Positions 16,904 through 25,231 of a DNA stretch of 64,000 nt are shown here, in pieces. The notes beneath the pieces are model-generated. The model was not told the origin of the DNA. It was given only the letters and a program-made list of their open reading frames with translations, and did not search any database. Numbering within the stretch: position 1 is the first letter of the stretch; the number at the start of each line of letters is the position of its first letter. The position numbers and the translations under genes were made by a program. Source of the DNA: Pseudotabrizicola formosa (GTDB taxonomy: Bacteria > Pseudomonadota > Alphaproteobacteria > Rhodobacterales > Rhodobacteraceae). The DNA lies in contig NZ_PJOM01000002.1 in assembly GCF_002900965.1 (NCBI RefSeq), forward strand, positions 1,054,001 through 1,118,000. The letters are read 5' to 3'.

Positions 16904-17766
16904 CCCCTGCCGCCGTGCCCGTCCCCGCCCCGGAAGAGGTGGAGCTGGATCTGTTTCTTGAAGCGCTCTACCGGCTCTACCACTACGATTTCCGCTCTTA
17001 TTCCCGCGTTTCGCTGCACCGGCGCGCCGGTGTGGCCTGTGAACGGCTGGACTGCGCCACGCTGTCAGATCTGCAAGGGCGCCTGTTGCGGGAACCTGAT
17101 GTGCTGCCCGCCGTCATTGATGCCATGACCGTGCAGGTCAGCGAGGTGTTTCGCGATCCGGCCTATTATCTGTCCTTGCGCCGCGAGGTCATCCCGCATC
17201 TGAGCACCTTTCCGTCGCTGAAGGTCTGGGTGGCCGGCTGCGCCGATGGCGAGGAACTGTATTCGCTGGCGATCCTGTTCCGCGAAGAAGGGCTGTTCGA
17301 CCGCACCTTGTTCTACGCCACAGAAATCAACCGCCGTGCCTTGGCCAAGGCCGAAGCCGGCATCTACGACATGGACCGCATGGCCCAGTTTTCACAAAAC
17401 TATCAGCAAGCCGGCGGCCGGGCCTCACTGTCCGACTATTACACTGCCGCCTATGGCCGTGCCGCCTTTGACCGCAGTCTGCGCAGCAAAACCGTGTTCA
17501 CCGAACACAATCTTGCAACCGATCAGGTGTTTTCCGAAGTTCATCTTGTGTCCTGCCGCAATGTGCTGATCTATTTTGACAGTACCCTGCAGGACAGGGC
17601 TTTGGGTCTGTTCGCCGGGTCACTGGCCCGCGGTGGATTCCTGGGCCTAGGGTCGCATGAAACGCTGCGCTTTTCTGCCTATTCAAATCTGTTCTCTGCG
17701 TTCGACGAGTCTCAGCGCATTTGGCGCCGCACCGCGCGGCAAGAGGGTGATCATGCCAGACAATGA
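16900..17766 (+). CDS. CheR-type protein-glutamate methyltransferase
   Basis: 288-residue CheR homologue. The N-terminal helical domain ([28 protein letters not shown]) resembles the CheR_N receptor-binding part. The SAM-binding motif is [19 protein letters not shown], followed by [19 protein letters not shown] and [13 protein letters not shown], all standard. It lacks the C-terminal TPR seen in some CheRs. Start ATG 16900 overlaps the kinase stop by 4 bp, and its own end overlaps the next kinase by 14 bp, so the three genes form one operon. No CheB methylesterase or chemoreceptor is encoded here, so its target is unclear. Confidence 0.88.
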   Translation: MTPAAVPVPAPEEVELDLFLEALYRLYHYDFRSYSRVSLHRRAGVACERLDCATLSDLQGRLLREPDVLPAVIDAMTVQVSEVFRDPAYYLSLRREVIPHLSTFPSLKVWVAGCADGEELYSLAILFREEGLFDRTLFYATEINRRALAKAEAGIYDMDRMAQFSQNYQQAGGRASLSDYYTAAYGRAAFDRSLRSKTVFTEHNLATDQVFSEVHLVSCRNVLIYFDSTLQDRALGLFAGSLARGGFLGLGSHETLRFSAYSNLFSAFDESQRIWRRTARQEGDHARQ

Positions 17767-19585
17767 CGTTCGCTACCTGTTGGTCGACGATATCAGGGAA
17801 AATCTGGTCGCACTCGAGGCTTTGCTGCGTCGCGATGGTCTGGACATCCACACGGCACAATCCGCGGCACAGGCGTTGGAGCTGATGCTGGTCAACGATT
17901 ATGCGTTGGTCTTTCTGGATGTGCATATGCCCGACATCGACGGCTACGAACTGGCCGAGCTGATGCGCGGAGCCGAGCGGACGCGCAGGTTGCCGATCAT
18001 TTTCGTGACCGCATCCGACATGGACGAAACCCGCCGCTTTCGCGGCTATGAGGCGGGGGCGGTCGATTTCATCTTCAAGCCGATTGATCCTGTCATCCTC
18101 AGATCCAAGTCCGAGGTGTTTTTTCAGCTGGGACGGCAGGCGCTTGATCTGGCGCGGCAGCGGGACCAGATGCGCGCCATTGCCCTGCACCGCGATCAGG
18201 CCATGGCGCGGCTGAAAGCCCATGCCGACAATTCCCCGCTGGCGACCATCGAGATGGACTGCTCCTTGAACCTGCGGGTCTGGTCGCAGGGTGCCGAGCG
18301 CATCTTTGGCCACAAGGCGCGGGACATGTTGGGAAAGCCGGTGGAAGGCAGCGGCTGGCTGTCGCAAGAGACCATCCAGATCTTGCGGGGCTGGATTGCG
18401 GAGGATGACGGTCGGGACGCCGCACCCCGCTATACCACGGAAGCCATTGCCTTCCATGCGGATGGCCGCGAAATTGCGTGCGAGTTTTATGCCTCTTCGC
18501 TGTGCGAACCGGAAGGGCAGCACAGGTCGCTGACCCTGCAGGTGCTCGACATCACCGAACGCCGTCAGGCTGAGGCCATGCGCTCGCTGCTGATCGGCGA
18601 GCTGAACCACCGCATCAAGAACACTCTGGCCAATGTGCAGGCCATCGCGCGTCAGACCCTGCGCCAGTCAGCCGGTTTGGCGGATTTTGACCGCAGTTTT
18701 TCCGGCAGGCTTCAGGCGCTGGCGCGCGCGCATTCCATCCTGTCCGATGCCACCTGGTCCAGCGCGCCGCTGGATGATCTGATCGAGGATCAGATCAAGG
18801 CCGGAACGCTGGACGGCGACAGGCTGCGACGGTCCGGGCCAAAGGTACAGATTTCACCGGAAAACATGCTGCGGCTTGCGCTGACCCTGCATGAGCTTGG
18901 CACCAACGCGCAAAAATACGGTGCTCTGTCGCAGCCCGGCGGCGAGATTCATCTGACCTGGCACTGCGAAGGGGAAGGGTTGGTGCTGCAATGGCAAGAG
19001 CGCGGCGGGCCCAGCGTCACCCCGCCGGTTCGCAAGGGCTTTGGCCATACCCTGATCGGCGCAAGCGCAGGCGGTCAGGATGGCAGCGTCGACGTGGACT
19101 GGCAGCGCGAAGGTGTGGTCTGGACCATACGCCTGAGCCAAGGCGTCACACCCGTTACCGCGCAAACACCGGTGCCAAAGACACAGGCACCGGTCCACGT
19201 GAGCGAAGAATCTCTGGTGGGTCGACGGATTCTGATGATTGAAGACGAACCGCTTGTCGCCCTTGATCTGACCTTCGAGTTGGAAGAGGTCGGGGCCGAA
19301 GTGGTTGCTGTTGCCCGTACCCTGCGCGACGCGCTGCGCGAGGCACAGGACCAGATGGTGGATCTTGCCTTGCTCGACGGCAATCTGGGCGGCGAAAAGG
19401 TGGATGCTGTCGCTGAAATTCTCAGCCAGCGGGGAATCCCGTTCTGCTTTGTATCAGGGTATGGTCCCGAACACCTGCCTGCAGGTTTTCAATCCGTTCC
19501 CATCGTGCAAAAGCCGGTCGATCCGACGAAATTGCTGTCTGTACTGCAACAGATCAGTGTCCCCCGCGTCGCTGAGGTAATCTGA
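17753..19585 (+). CDS. REC-PAS-HWE histidine kinase-REC signalling protein
   Basis: 610-residue protein. An N-terminal receiver has YLLVDDIREN and phospho-Asp in FLDVHMPDIDG. After a linker comes a PAS domain, then an HWE/HisKA_2 kinase core (LIGELNHRIKNTLANVQAIARQ with the acceptor His, then LHELGTNAQKYGALS). A C-terminal receiver has MIEDEPLVALDL and LLDGNLGG. In alphaproteobacteria HWE-type kinases often phosphorylate PhyR and trigger the EcfG stress response. Its operon has an EcfG-type promoter, consistent with feedback. The start ATG at 17753 follows GAGGGTGATC. Confidence 0.88.
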   Translation: MPDNDVRYLLVDDIRENLVALEALLRRDGLDIHTAQSAAQALELMLVNDYALVFLDVHMPDIDGYELAELMRGAERTRRLPIIFVTASDMDETRRFRGYEAGAVDFIFKPIDPVILRSKSEVFFQLGRQALDLARQRDQMRAIALHRDQAMARLKAHADNSPLATIEMDCSLNLRVWSQGAERIFGHKARDMLGKPVEGSGWLSQETIQILRGWIAEDDGRDAAPRYTTEAIAFHADGREIACEFYASSLCEPEGQHRSLTLQVLDITERRQAEAMRSLLIGELNHRIKNTLANVQAIARQTLRQSAGLADFDRSFSGRLQALARAHSILSDATWSSAPLDDLIEDQIKAGTLDGDRLRRSGPKVQISPENMLRLALTLHELGTNAQKYGALSQPGGEIHLTWHCEGEGLVLQWQERGGPSVTPPVRKGFGHTLIGASAGGQDGSVDVDWQREGVVWTIRLSQGVTPVTAQTPVPKTQAPVHVSEESLVGRRILMIEDEPLVALDLTFELEEVGAEVVAVARTLRDALREAQDQMVDLALLDGNLGGEKVDAVAEILSQRGIPFCFVSGYGPEHLPAGFQSVPIVQKPVDPTKLLSVLQQISVPRVAEVI

Positions 19586-19608
19586 CACCGGGTCAGGTGC
19601 GTGGCGCG

Positions 19609-19833
19609 TTACCGATCGCGCGGCTCAGGCTCCTGGCCCTGTGCCGACCGCGACCGATCCATCGGAGCCAGCGACTGCAAGGCAATATCAAGGTCTGACT
19701 GGAACACCGACTGCAGCCGTGCGGCATTGCTTTTGGCATGTGTCGACAGGTTTATCTTGCCGATGACGGAATTGTCTTCCAGGGCCTGGGCCAGCTGCTG
19801 GATGAATGGATCTGGTGGGATCACCTTGGGCAT
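19609..19833 (-). CDS. Small hypothetical protein (74 aa)
   Basis: 74 residues beginning MPKVIPPDPFIQQLAQALED and ending in a charged, disordered tail (SRSAQGQEPEPRDR). No membrane segment or known motif. The ATG at 19833 is supported by GGGAGCG five bases upstream; an ATG at 19884 would add an odd Cys-rich stretch. It is convergent with the HWE kinase gene. I do not recognise a family. Confidence 0.5.
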   Translation of the reverse strand: MPKVIPPDPFIQQLAQALEDNSVIGKINLSTHAKSNAARLQSVFQSDLDIALQSLAPMDRSRSAQGQEPEPRDR

Positions 19834-20217
19834 GTCACGCTCCCGAAACTCATAAAAAACTCTACAACTGCAAAAACTCAGCAAAACACGCGGCGCTTTT
19901 CAACCTATGGCACCCCGCCGAGACTTTCGTGAAACAGTGGCACAAGGACCGCTGCTACGGTCCGACGAAAGCTGATGGAAATCAGAAACCTTTCCCCCCT
20001 CATGCCTCCGCTTCACCGGGCCTCTTTCCTCTTATACTGCACCATTCCCCTTATCTGTTTAAAATCAATTTATAGCATGACGGCCCTCGCAGGAACAGGT
20101 TCGGAATGTACCTGGCTGTGAAGCGATCTGCCCGCGCCTCTGCCAGCAGGGCTGTTTCCTATGGCACCAGACGGCGTCCAACGGCGCTCCTCATCGCAAA
20201 GGGCAGCTCAATCGGTG

Positions 20218-20242
20218 GGAACGTAACCCTGCGCCGTTCGTT
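20218..20242 (+). promoter_or_regulatory. EcfG promoter upstream of two small hydrophilic genes
   Basis: GGAAC (20218-20222), 16 bp, CGTT (20239-20242), an exact consensus match. The first small gene starts 26 bp after the -10 element. The stretch 19834-20217 holds no other recognisable feature. Confidence 0.75.
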
Positions 20243-20267
20243 GAACGCTAAGCAATAGGAGCCGAGC

Positions 20268-20453
20268 ATGTCACAGAAAGTACCCTCAAACGAGGCCTTG
20301 CGGACCAAGGATGGGCTGCTTGACCAGCGCAAGCAGCAGATCGATCCTGCGGGCCAGCATCGGGATGATCCGAACGACGGCGCCAAGCGCTCGCAAAAAC
20401 AACCGGGGCAGGATCTGCGCGATCCGCAGCGGGACGATGGCAATGCCGAATAG
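20268..20453 (+). CDS. Small hydrophilic stress protein, hypothetical (61 aa)
   Basis: 61 residues, very rich in Asp, Gln, Lys and Arg with no hydrophobic core, so probably intrinsically disordered. The start has GGAG six bases upstream. Its position just behind an exact EcfG promoter suggests general-stress induction. It overlaps the start of a second similar small gene. I know no family for it. Confidence 0.65.
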   Translation: MSQKVPSNEALRTKDGLLDQRKQQIDPAGQHRDDPNDGAKRSQKQPGQDLRDPQRDDGNAE

Positions 20454-20628
20454 TCCTGACGCCGCCAAGCAAAAGCGCCCTCCCCCGCCAGAGCGTCAGA
20501 ACGCACAAGGTGACCATGAAGGCTCGGCCCATGGTCCGGATGAATTTGATGCGATAAACCCGCAAACGCAGGGCGGTGAGGCCGGCAAAGCTGATCAACC
20601 TCGGAACAGGCCTGCGACCAAAGCATGA
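20443..20628 (+). CDS. Second small hydrophilic protein, hypothetical (61 aa)
   Basis: 61 residues starting MPNSPDAAKQKRPPPPERQ and rich in charged and polar residues, similar in style and length to the gene before it. Its start overlaps that gene's end by 11 bp, preceded by GGGACGATGG, which fits translational coupling in one EcfG-driven unit. There is no known motif. It is less certain than its neighbour because a frame on the opposite strand is also open here. Confidence 0.4.
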   Translation: MPNSPDAAKQKRPPPPERQNAQGDHEGSAHGPDEFDAINPQTQGGEAGKADQPRNRPATKA

Positions 20629-20740
20629 CATAGCCGTGCCTGCTTTCGCACAGCGGACCCCGCGACAGCACGAGTTGCGGCCTGATACCGTCCGCCGTGC
20701 AAAAGCTGCACAGCCGCCACCAGCCCCTTACGGAGACGTC

Positions 20741-21220
20741 ATGATGCCAGAGTCCACCCCAGTTCCCGTCAGCCCGACGGAACACACTGCCCTTGTCGAA
20801 GCAGCGCAGCGCGCGCTTGCGGCCCGGGACCAAAGCGGCAAATCCGGGATCGCCGCGGCAATACTGCGCGACGGCCAGACCATCGCAGAGGCCGAAAACG
20901 AGGTGCATTTGCAAGGCGACCCTACCCGGCATGCCGAAATGGTAGCCATCGCGCGCGCCGCCGAAGTGCTTGGCACGACAGATCTCAAGGGCTGCGTCAT
21001 GATCTCCACCCTGCAACCCTGTGAAATGTGTCTGGCGGCGATGCGCTTTGCCGGCATACGCCGGGTGATCTTTGCGGCAACGCAAGGGCGCGTCGCGGCA
21101 AAATACTTTGCGTTCCCGCACCTGAGCCTTGACGACTTTCGCCATGGGGACGACTTTGACGCCATCGGCGGGGTCTGCGAGGATCTGGTGCTGCACCTTT
21201 ATGCCACCGGAGAGGAATAG
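20741..21220 (+). CDS. Nucleoside/cytidine deaminase family protein
   Basis: 159-residue zinc-dependent deaminase. The zinc and catalytic motifs are TRHAEMVAI (His and proton-shuttle Glu) and STLQPCEMCLAAM (PCxxC, the two Cys ligands). The fold type is that of guanine deaminase, TadA and CMP deaminase. The extended N-terminus and the IRRVIFAATQGRVAA segment suit a free nucleobase or nucleoside deaminase rather than TadA. The ATG at 20741 follows CGGAGACGTC. A VOC protein begins on the base after its stop, so the two are coupled. Confidence 0.82.
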   Translation: MMPESTPVPVSPTEHTALVEAAQRALAARDQSGKSGIAAAILRDGQTIAEAENEVHLQGDPTRHAEMVAIARAAEVLGTTDLKGCVMISTLQPCEMCLAAMRFAGIRRVIFAATQGRVAAKYFAFPHLSLDDFRHGDDFDAIGGVCEDLVLHLYATGEE

Positions 21221-21643
21221 ATGCCGGCCCCAGCCCTGCTGCGCATTCTGGAAACCGCGCTTTACGTCAGCGACCTTGACCGGGCAGCCGCGTTTTACGA
21301 AGGCGTCATGGGCCTGTCCTGCCTGCACGCGGATGACCGGATGCGGGCCTATCAGGTTAACGGGGTCAGCGTTCTGTTGCTGTTTCTGCGCGGTGCGACA
21401 ACACAACCGGTTCAAACCGGCGGCGGCCTGATCCCACCGCATGATGCCACGGGCCAGATCCACATGGCTTTTGCCATCACAGCGGAAACCTTGCCGTCAT
21501 GGCGCGACCATCTGGCGCAGCATGACGTGCCGATCGAAGGCACATCCGATTGGCGGCGCGGCGGCCACAGCCTGTATTTCCGCGACCCGGATGGCAATCT
21601 GCTGGAAGTGGCAACCTTACCGGGCCTTTGGCAGGGGTTCTGA
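21221..21643 (+). CDS. VOC superfamily (glyoxalase/bleomycin-resistance type) protein
   Basis: 140 residues with the paired beta-alpha-beta-beta-beta modules of the family: ILETALYVSDLDRAAAFYEGVMGL at the start and HSLYFRDPDGNLLEVATLPGLW at the end. The metal ligands His and Glu are visible in IHMAFAI and LLEVA. The substrate is unknown; members include glyoxalases, dioxygenases and resistance proteins. It begins directly after the deaminase stop codon and is convergent with the GAF kinase. Confidence 0.8.
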   Translation: MPAPALLRILETALYVSDLDRAAAFYEGVMGLSCLHADDRMRAYQVNGVSVLLLFLRGATTQPVQTGGGLIPPHDATGQIHMAFAITAETLPSWRDHLAQHDVPIEGTSDWRRGGHSLYFRDPDGNLLEVATLPGLWQGF

Positions 21644-21718
21644 CGCAGTCGCGCGGCGCTGCCCGCCCCCAACAGGGAACCGGTGACGCTTCAACAGAAA
21701 TGGTCATCCAACCAAGGC

Positions 21719-23380
21719 TCAGGATTGCGGCTGGCGGTCGCTCACCGCGACCGGCAAGACATGGTCACGCACCGCACGGGTAATTTCCCCCATCTGGATC
21801 GGCTTGCAGATCACATCGTCAAAACCACTGCTGCGATAGGAGGTGATCTGTCCCGGCTGAGAATTGGCGGTGACCGCGACCAGCGGCACAGGCGGCAAGC
21901 TCTGCTCCTCTTCGGCAGCCCGGATTTCCAACGCCGCCGTAACACCATCCATTCGCGGCATCGAGATATCCATGAACACTGCCGTGAAGCATCCTTCGCG
22001 GACCTTTTCCAGGGCTTCCAATCCATCGCGCGCGGTGTCGACAACCAGCCCGAGCCGTTCCAGCATCGCCTTGATCACAAGCAGATTGGCCGCGTTATCA
22101 TCCACGGCAAGCACCGGCAGACCGGCCACAGCCTCCAGCGTCTGGGACTCTTGCGGGGCCGCAGGCCCATCCACCATCTGCAGGGGCAGTTCGACCCGAA
22201 ACTCTGTCCCCTTGTTCTCGACGCTGGACACGGAAATGGTGCCCCCCATCGCGGTGACCAGATGCTTGACGATCGACAGGCCAAGACCGGTGCCGCCAAA
22301 GCGTTGCGAAATCGTTGCATCCGCCTGTCCGAAGGGCGTGAACAAGGACTCCGCAGCCTCCGGTGCCATGCCAATGCCGCTGTCGCTGACCGTCACCCGG
22401 AACGGACGGCCCGGCACACAGCTGAACCTGACGGCAACCGTCCCGGTCTCGGTAAACTTGATCGCGTTGCTGACAAGGTTCTGCAGGATCTGATTGATCC
22501 GCATCTCATCCCCCATCCACAAGGCCCCGGCCCCCGGATTGGACATGACCTCCAATGTCAGGCCCTTCTGGTCCGCCACATCGAAATAGACAGTGTCAAG
22601 CCTGTTGGCCAGATCCAGAGGGCGGAACGGAGCCGGGTTGAATTCCATCTTGCCGGCTTCGATCTTGGACAGATCCAGTAGATCATTAAGCAGTTGCAGC
22701 ATCACATCGCCAGAGTCGATGATCGCCTGAACCCTGCCTTGATGGACCGGATCGACCAGATCCTGCGCCAAAACCTGTGCCAAGCCCATCACACCATTCA
22801 AGGGCGTGCGCACCTCATGCCCGACTGACGCCACGAACTTCGCCCGAGCCTCGGATTCGCGGCAGGCTTGCGCCATGGCCAGATCCCTGTCCTGCACGGC
22901 TTTGATCAGCAGGATCTGCTCATCCACCATGGCGGCGAGTTCCGCGATCAGCGATTGCTCTTCGGGTGTCCAGCTGCGCGGCACGCTGTTGAACACACAA
23001 AGCGAACCGATCGGCGCACCGGAAGGTTCGTGAATCGGAACACCGAGGTAGGAGATCACCCCAAGCTTTTCCACGGCGGGATGCTCTGCGACGCGGTCAT
23101 CGGTGCGGGCGTCGGCGATGACCAGAGGTCCATCTGCGTCGCGTACCAATTTGCAAAACGACTGGCTCAACGGCGTTGCGCGTTGGCTTTGCAGCGGTTC
23201 CTTCACGCCATTCGCACTGCGAAAGAACTGCCGGTCCGCTTCATCATCGATCACCGACATCACCGATGCTTCGGCGGCCAGAATAAGTCGTGCAAGGCGC
23301 GTCTGCCGGTCGAACCCTTCGTGGGACGTACCGTTGAGCAAACCAAGCGACGCCAGTGTTTTGCTTGTAATATGCAGCAT
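21719..23380 (-). CDS. GAF-domain hybrid histidine kinase (GAF-HisKA-HATPase-REC)
   Basis: 553-residue soluble kinase. The N-terminal GAF domain resembles those fused to kinases in alphaproteobacteria (SQSFCKLVRD..LVIADARTD, VISYLGVPIHEPSGAPIGSLCVF). HisKA has KFVASVGHEVRTPLNGVMG, an unusual VGHE in place of MSHE but with the acceptor His kept. The ATPase domain has NLVSNAIKFTE, DSGIGMAPE and [10 protein letters not shown]. The C-terminal receiver has AVDDNAAN and FMDISMPRMDG. No membrane segment is present. The ATG at 23380 follows AGAGGGATACC. An EcfG promoter lies about 265 bp upstream. Confidence 0.88.
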   Translation of the reverse strand: MLHITSKTLASLGLLNGTSHEGFDRQTRLARLILAAEASVMSVIDDEADRQFFRSANGVKEPLQSQRATPLSQSFCKLVRDADGPLVIADARTDDRVAEHPAVEKLGVISYLGVPIHEPSGAPIGSLCVFNSVPRSWTPEEQSLIAELAAMVDEQILLIKAVQDRDLAMAQACRESEARAKFVASVGHEVRTPLNGVMGLAQVLAQDLVDPVHQGRVQAIIDSGDVMLQLLNDLLDLSKIEAGKMEFNPAPFRPLDLANRLDTVYFDVADQKGLTLEVMSNPGAGALWMGDEMRINQILQNLVSNAIKFTETGTVAVRFSCVPGRPFRVTVSDSGIGMAPEAAESLFTPFGQADATISQRFGGTGLGLSIVKHLVTAMGGTISVSSVENKGTEFRVELPLQMVDGPAAPQESQTLEAVAGLPVLAVDDNAANLLVIKAMLERLGLVVDTARDGLEALEKVREGCFTAVFMDISMPRMDGVTAALEIRAAEEEQSLPPVPLVAVTANSQPGQITSYRSSGFDDVICKPIQMGEITRAVRDHVLPVAVSDRQPQS

Positions 23381-23644
23381 GGTATCCCTCTCGACCCAAT
23401 AGGCAGGCAGCGCCCGCCACGGGCCTGCACCCGTCGGATCCGTTTCCGGTGGCAATCATGTGTGGCCTGAACATCCGATGGATATTCAGCTCATTCGTGA
23501 GCAGCACCGTCCGGCACCGCACATTTTTCCGGCAGGCAAGCTGCCATGGGCTGCGCGCCGTTGCTCCACGACACAGACAGATGAAGCGGTCCTGACCAGA
23601 AAAGCGGGCAGGGTTCAACCACACAGGTCCTTTGCAAAGAAAAT

Positions 23645-23669
23645 AACGCCTAAAATAATCCAGCGTTCC
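23645..23669 (-). promoter_or_regulatory. EcfG promoter reading toward the GAF hybrid kinase
   Basis: On the minus strand, GGAAC (23669-23665), 16 bp, CGTT (23648-23645), an exact match. It leaves a leader of about 260 bp before the kinase start at 23380. I see no convincing small gene in that leader. The rest of the 23381-23785 gap is otherwise featureless. Confidence 0.65.
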
Positions 23670-23785
23670 CGCAAAAATGTCACATAATTGTGATCACACT
23701 TGCGGCGGTTGCTGCGCAGCTTGCTGCGATTTGGTCAGATCGCAGGACGCAGGTGCCACATCCCGCATCAACACGGGAAACCTCC

Positions 23786-25231
23786 CTACCGGCTTCCTGC
23801 CGCGATCTGCAGGGCAAGCCGCAGATCATCTGTCAGCTGTGTTTCCGCGCGCACCTGTGCCGCTCGGTCGGGCAAGCGCAGACAGTAGGAGGGATGCAGG
23901 GTGATCAGCACCGGGCTGCCGTCCGCTGTCGTTTCCAACCTGCCCCGACGGGAGGTCAGACGCGTGCCATCTCCGGTCAGCGCCGCGGCGGCAGTCGCCC
24001 CCATCGCAACCAGAAGCCCCGGCTTCACGGCCTGCCGCTCAAGATCCAGCCACCAGCGGCACAGAGAGATTTCATCCTGGGTCGGGCGCTCATGCAGCCG
24101 ACGCTTGCCACGCGGTTGAAACTTGAAATGCTTGACCGCGTTCGTAACGTAGACCTTCGCCCGGTCCAGCCCTGCCGCTGTGGCGCAGCGGTCAAATACC
24201 TGCCCCGCCGGCCCGACAAAGGGCCGCCCGGCCAGATCTTCCGCATCGCCGGGCTGTTCTCCGACAATCATCAGCGGGGCATGGCGCGGCCCCTCGCCCG
24301 GCACGCCCTGCGTGGCGCAGGCCCCGATCGGACAGCGTCGGCAGGCATCAAGGGCGGGCTTCAGATCCTCCAGACCGACGTCAGCCGTCAGCGCGGGACG
24401 CTGCGGCCGCAGCCTTGCAACATGGGCAAGCTCCAGCGTCGGCATCGCCTCCTGCATCCCCCGTGCCCGCGCGGGGGCGGCCCGGATCATATCGGGGATC
24501 AATGCGGCTTCGGGCAGGTTCTTCCAGTATTTCTTCGGCATCTCTGACGTCATCGCCGACACCATCAGCCGGGCTGGATTGAAGATGCTGGCGAAATAGG
24601 TGCACCACAATTTCTCTGTCGCATCTTCGGGTGGCGGGGCGTGATGGGCGGTTGGCGCGAAGGTCAGCAGACCGTCTTCAAACCGGGCGGTCAGCGACGG
24701 GGTGGCAATCACCCAGTCCATATCGCCAAACCGTCTGGCAAAGAACGGCGCGGCGGCTTCGACGATGGCATGTTCGGGTTCAAACCAGGCCGCAAAGGCC
24801 CGCCGTGTTGCATCGGGCGGCGTGACATCGCGGAAGCGGACGAAAGCGTGCATCTTGTGGATGTCGCGCCGCACCGCCTTTTCCTGGTCCAGCAAGCGTC
24901 GCAAAGGCGCATCCGACCTGTCCCCCCAGCGCAACGCCTTGCCAAACAGCCGCAGGGCGAGGGCATAGGCGCGGGCAAAGCGCTGCGGATCAGAATGGCA
25001 CAACGCCGTTTCGATCGCGCCGATCACTTCGCGCGGCAGGGTCAGCGGTGGGACCGAGGGGTCCGGCACCGGGCCGTCCCCACCGGGCGGATCTGCCGCA
25101 AACAGATCTGCCCCGCCCTCCCCCACCTGCCACAGCACCGCCTCTGGCGGCACCGACCTGCGCGCAAGCTGGCGAACATGACCGCGCCACGCGGCAACCG
25201 TTCCGATCAGCGGCAGCCGGATCACGCGCAT
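23786..25231 (-). CDS. DUF4130-UdgX fusion: uracil-DNA glycosylase-like protein
   Basis: 481 residues in two parts. Residues about 1-260 are a DUF4130 domain (DIHKMHAFVRFRDV, FEPEHAIVEAAAPFFARRF). Residues about 280-481 are a UdgX-type glycosylase with GEQPGDAEDLAGRPFVGPAGQ and the R-loop KRRLHERP. The His of that loop is the residue that bonds covalently to abasic DNA in characterised UdgX proteins. Cysteines for an FeS cluster are present (CRRCPIGACAT). Its ATG shares one base with the stop of the upstream radical SAM gene. The pair is a conserved DNA-repair unit, here with an SOS box. Confidence 0.88.
   Translation of the reverse strand: MRVIRLPLIGTVAAWRGHVRQLARRSVPPEAVLWQVGEGGADLFAADPPGGDGPVPDPSVPPLTLPREVIGAIETALCHSDPQRFARAYALALRLFGKALRWGDRSDAPLRRLLDQEKAVRRDIHKMHAFVRFRDVTPPDATRRAFAAWFEPEHAIVEAAAPFFARRFGDMDWVIATPSLTARFEDGLLTFAPTAHHAPPPEDATEKLWCTYFASIFNPARLMVSAMTSEMPKKYWKNLPEAALIPDMIRAAPARARGMQEAMPTLELAHVARLRPQRPALTADVGLEDLKPALDACRRCPIGACATQGVPGEGPRHAPLMIVGEQPGDAEDLAGRPFVGPAGQVFDRCATAAGLDRAKVYVTNAVKHFKFQPRGKRRLHERPTQDEISLCRWWLDLERQAVKPGLLVAMGATAAAALTGDGTRLTSRRGRLETTADGSPVLITLHPSYCLRLPDRAAQVRAETQLTDDLRLALQIAAGSR

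Noticed and set aside
23244-23624. 126-codon frame starting at GTG just behind the minus-strand EcfG promoter
   Set aside because: Attractive position and a weak AAGGA site, but it is Cys/Arg-rich, overlaps the GAF kinase start in another frame and matches nothing.
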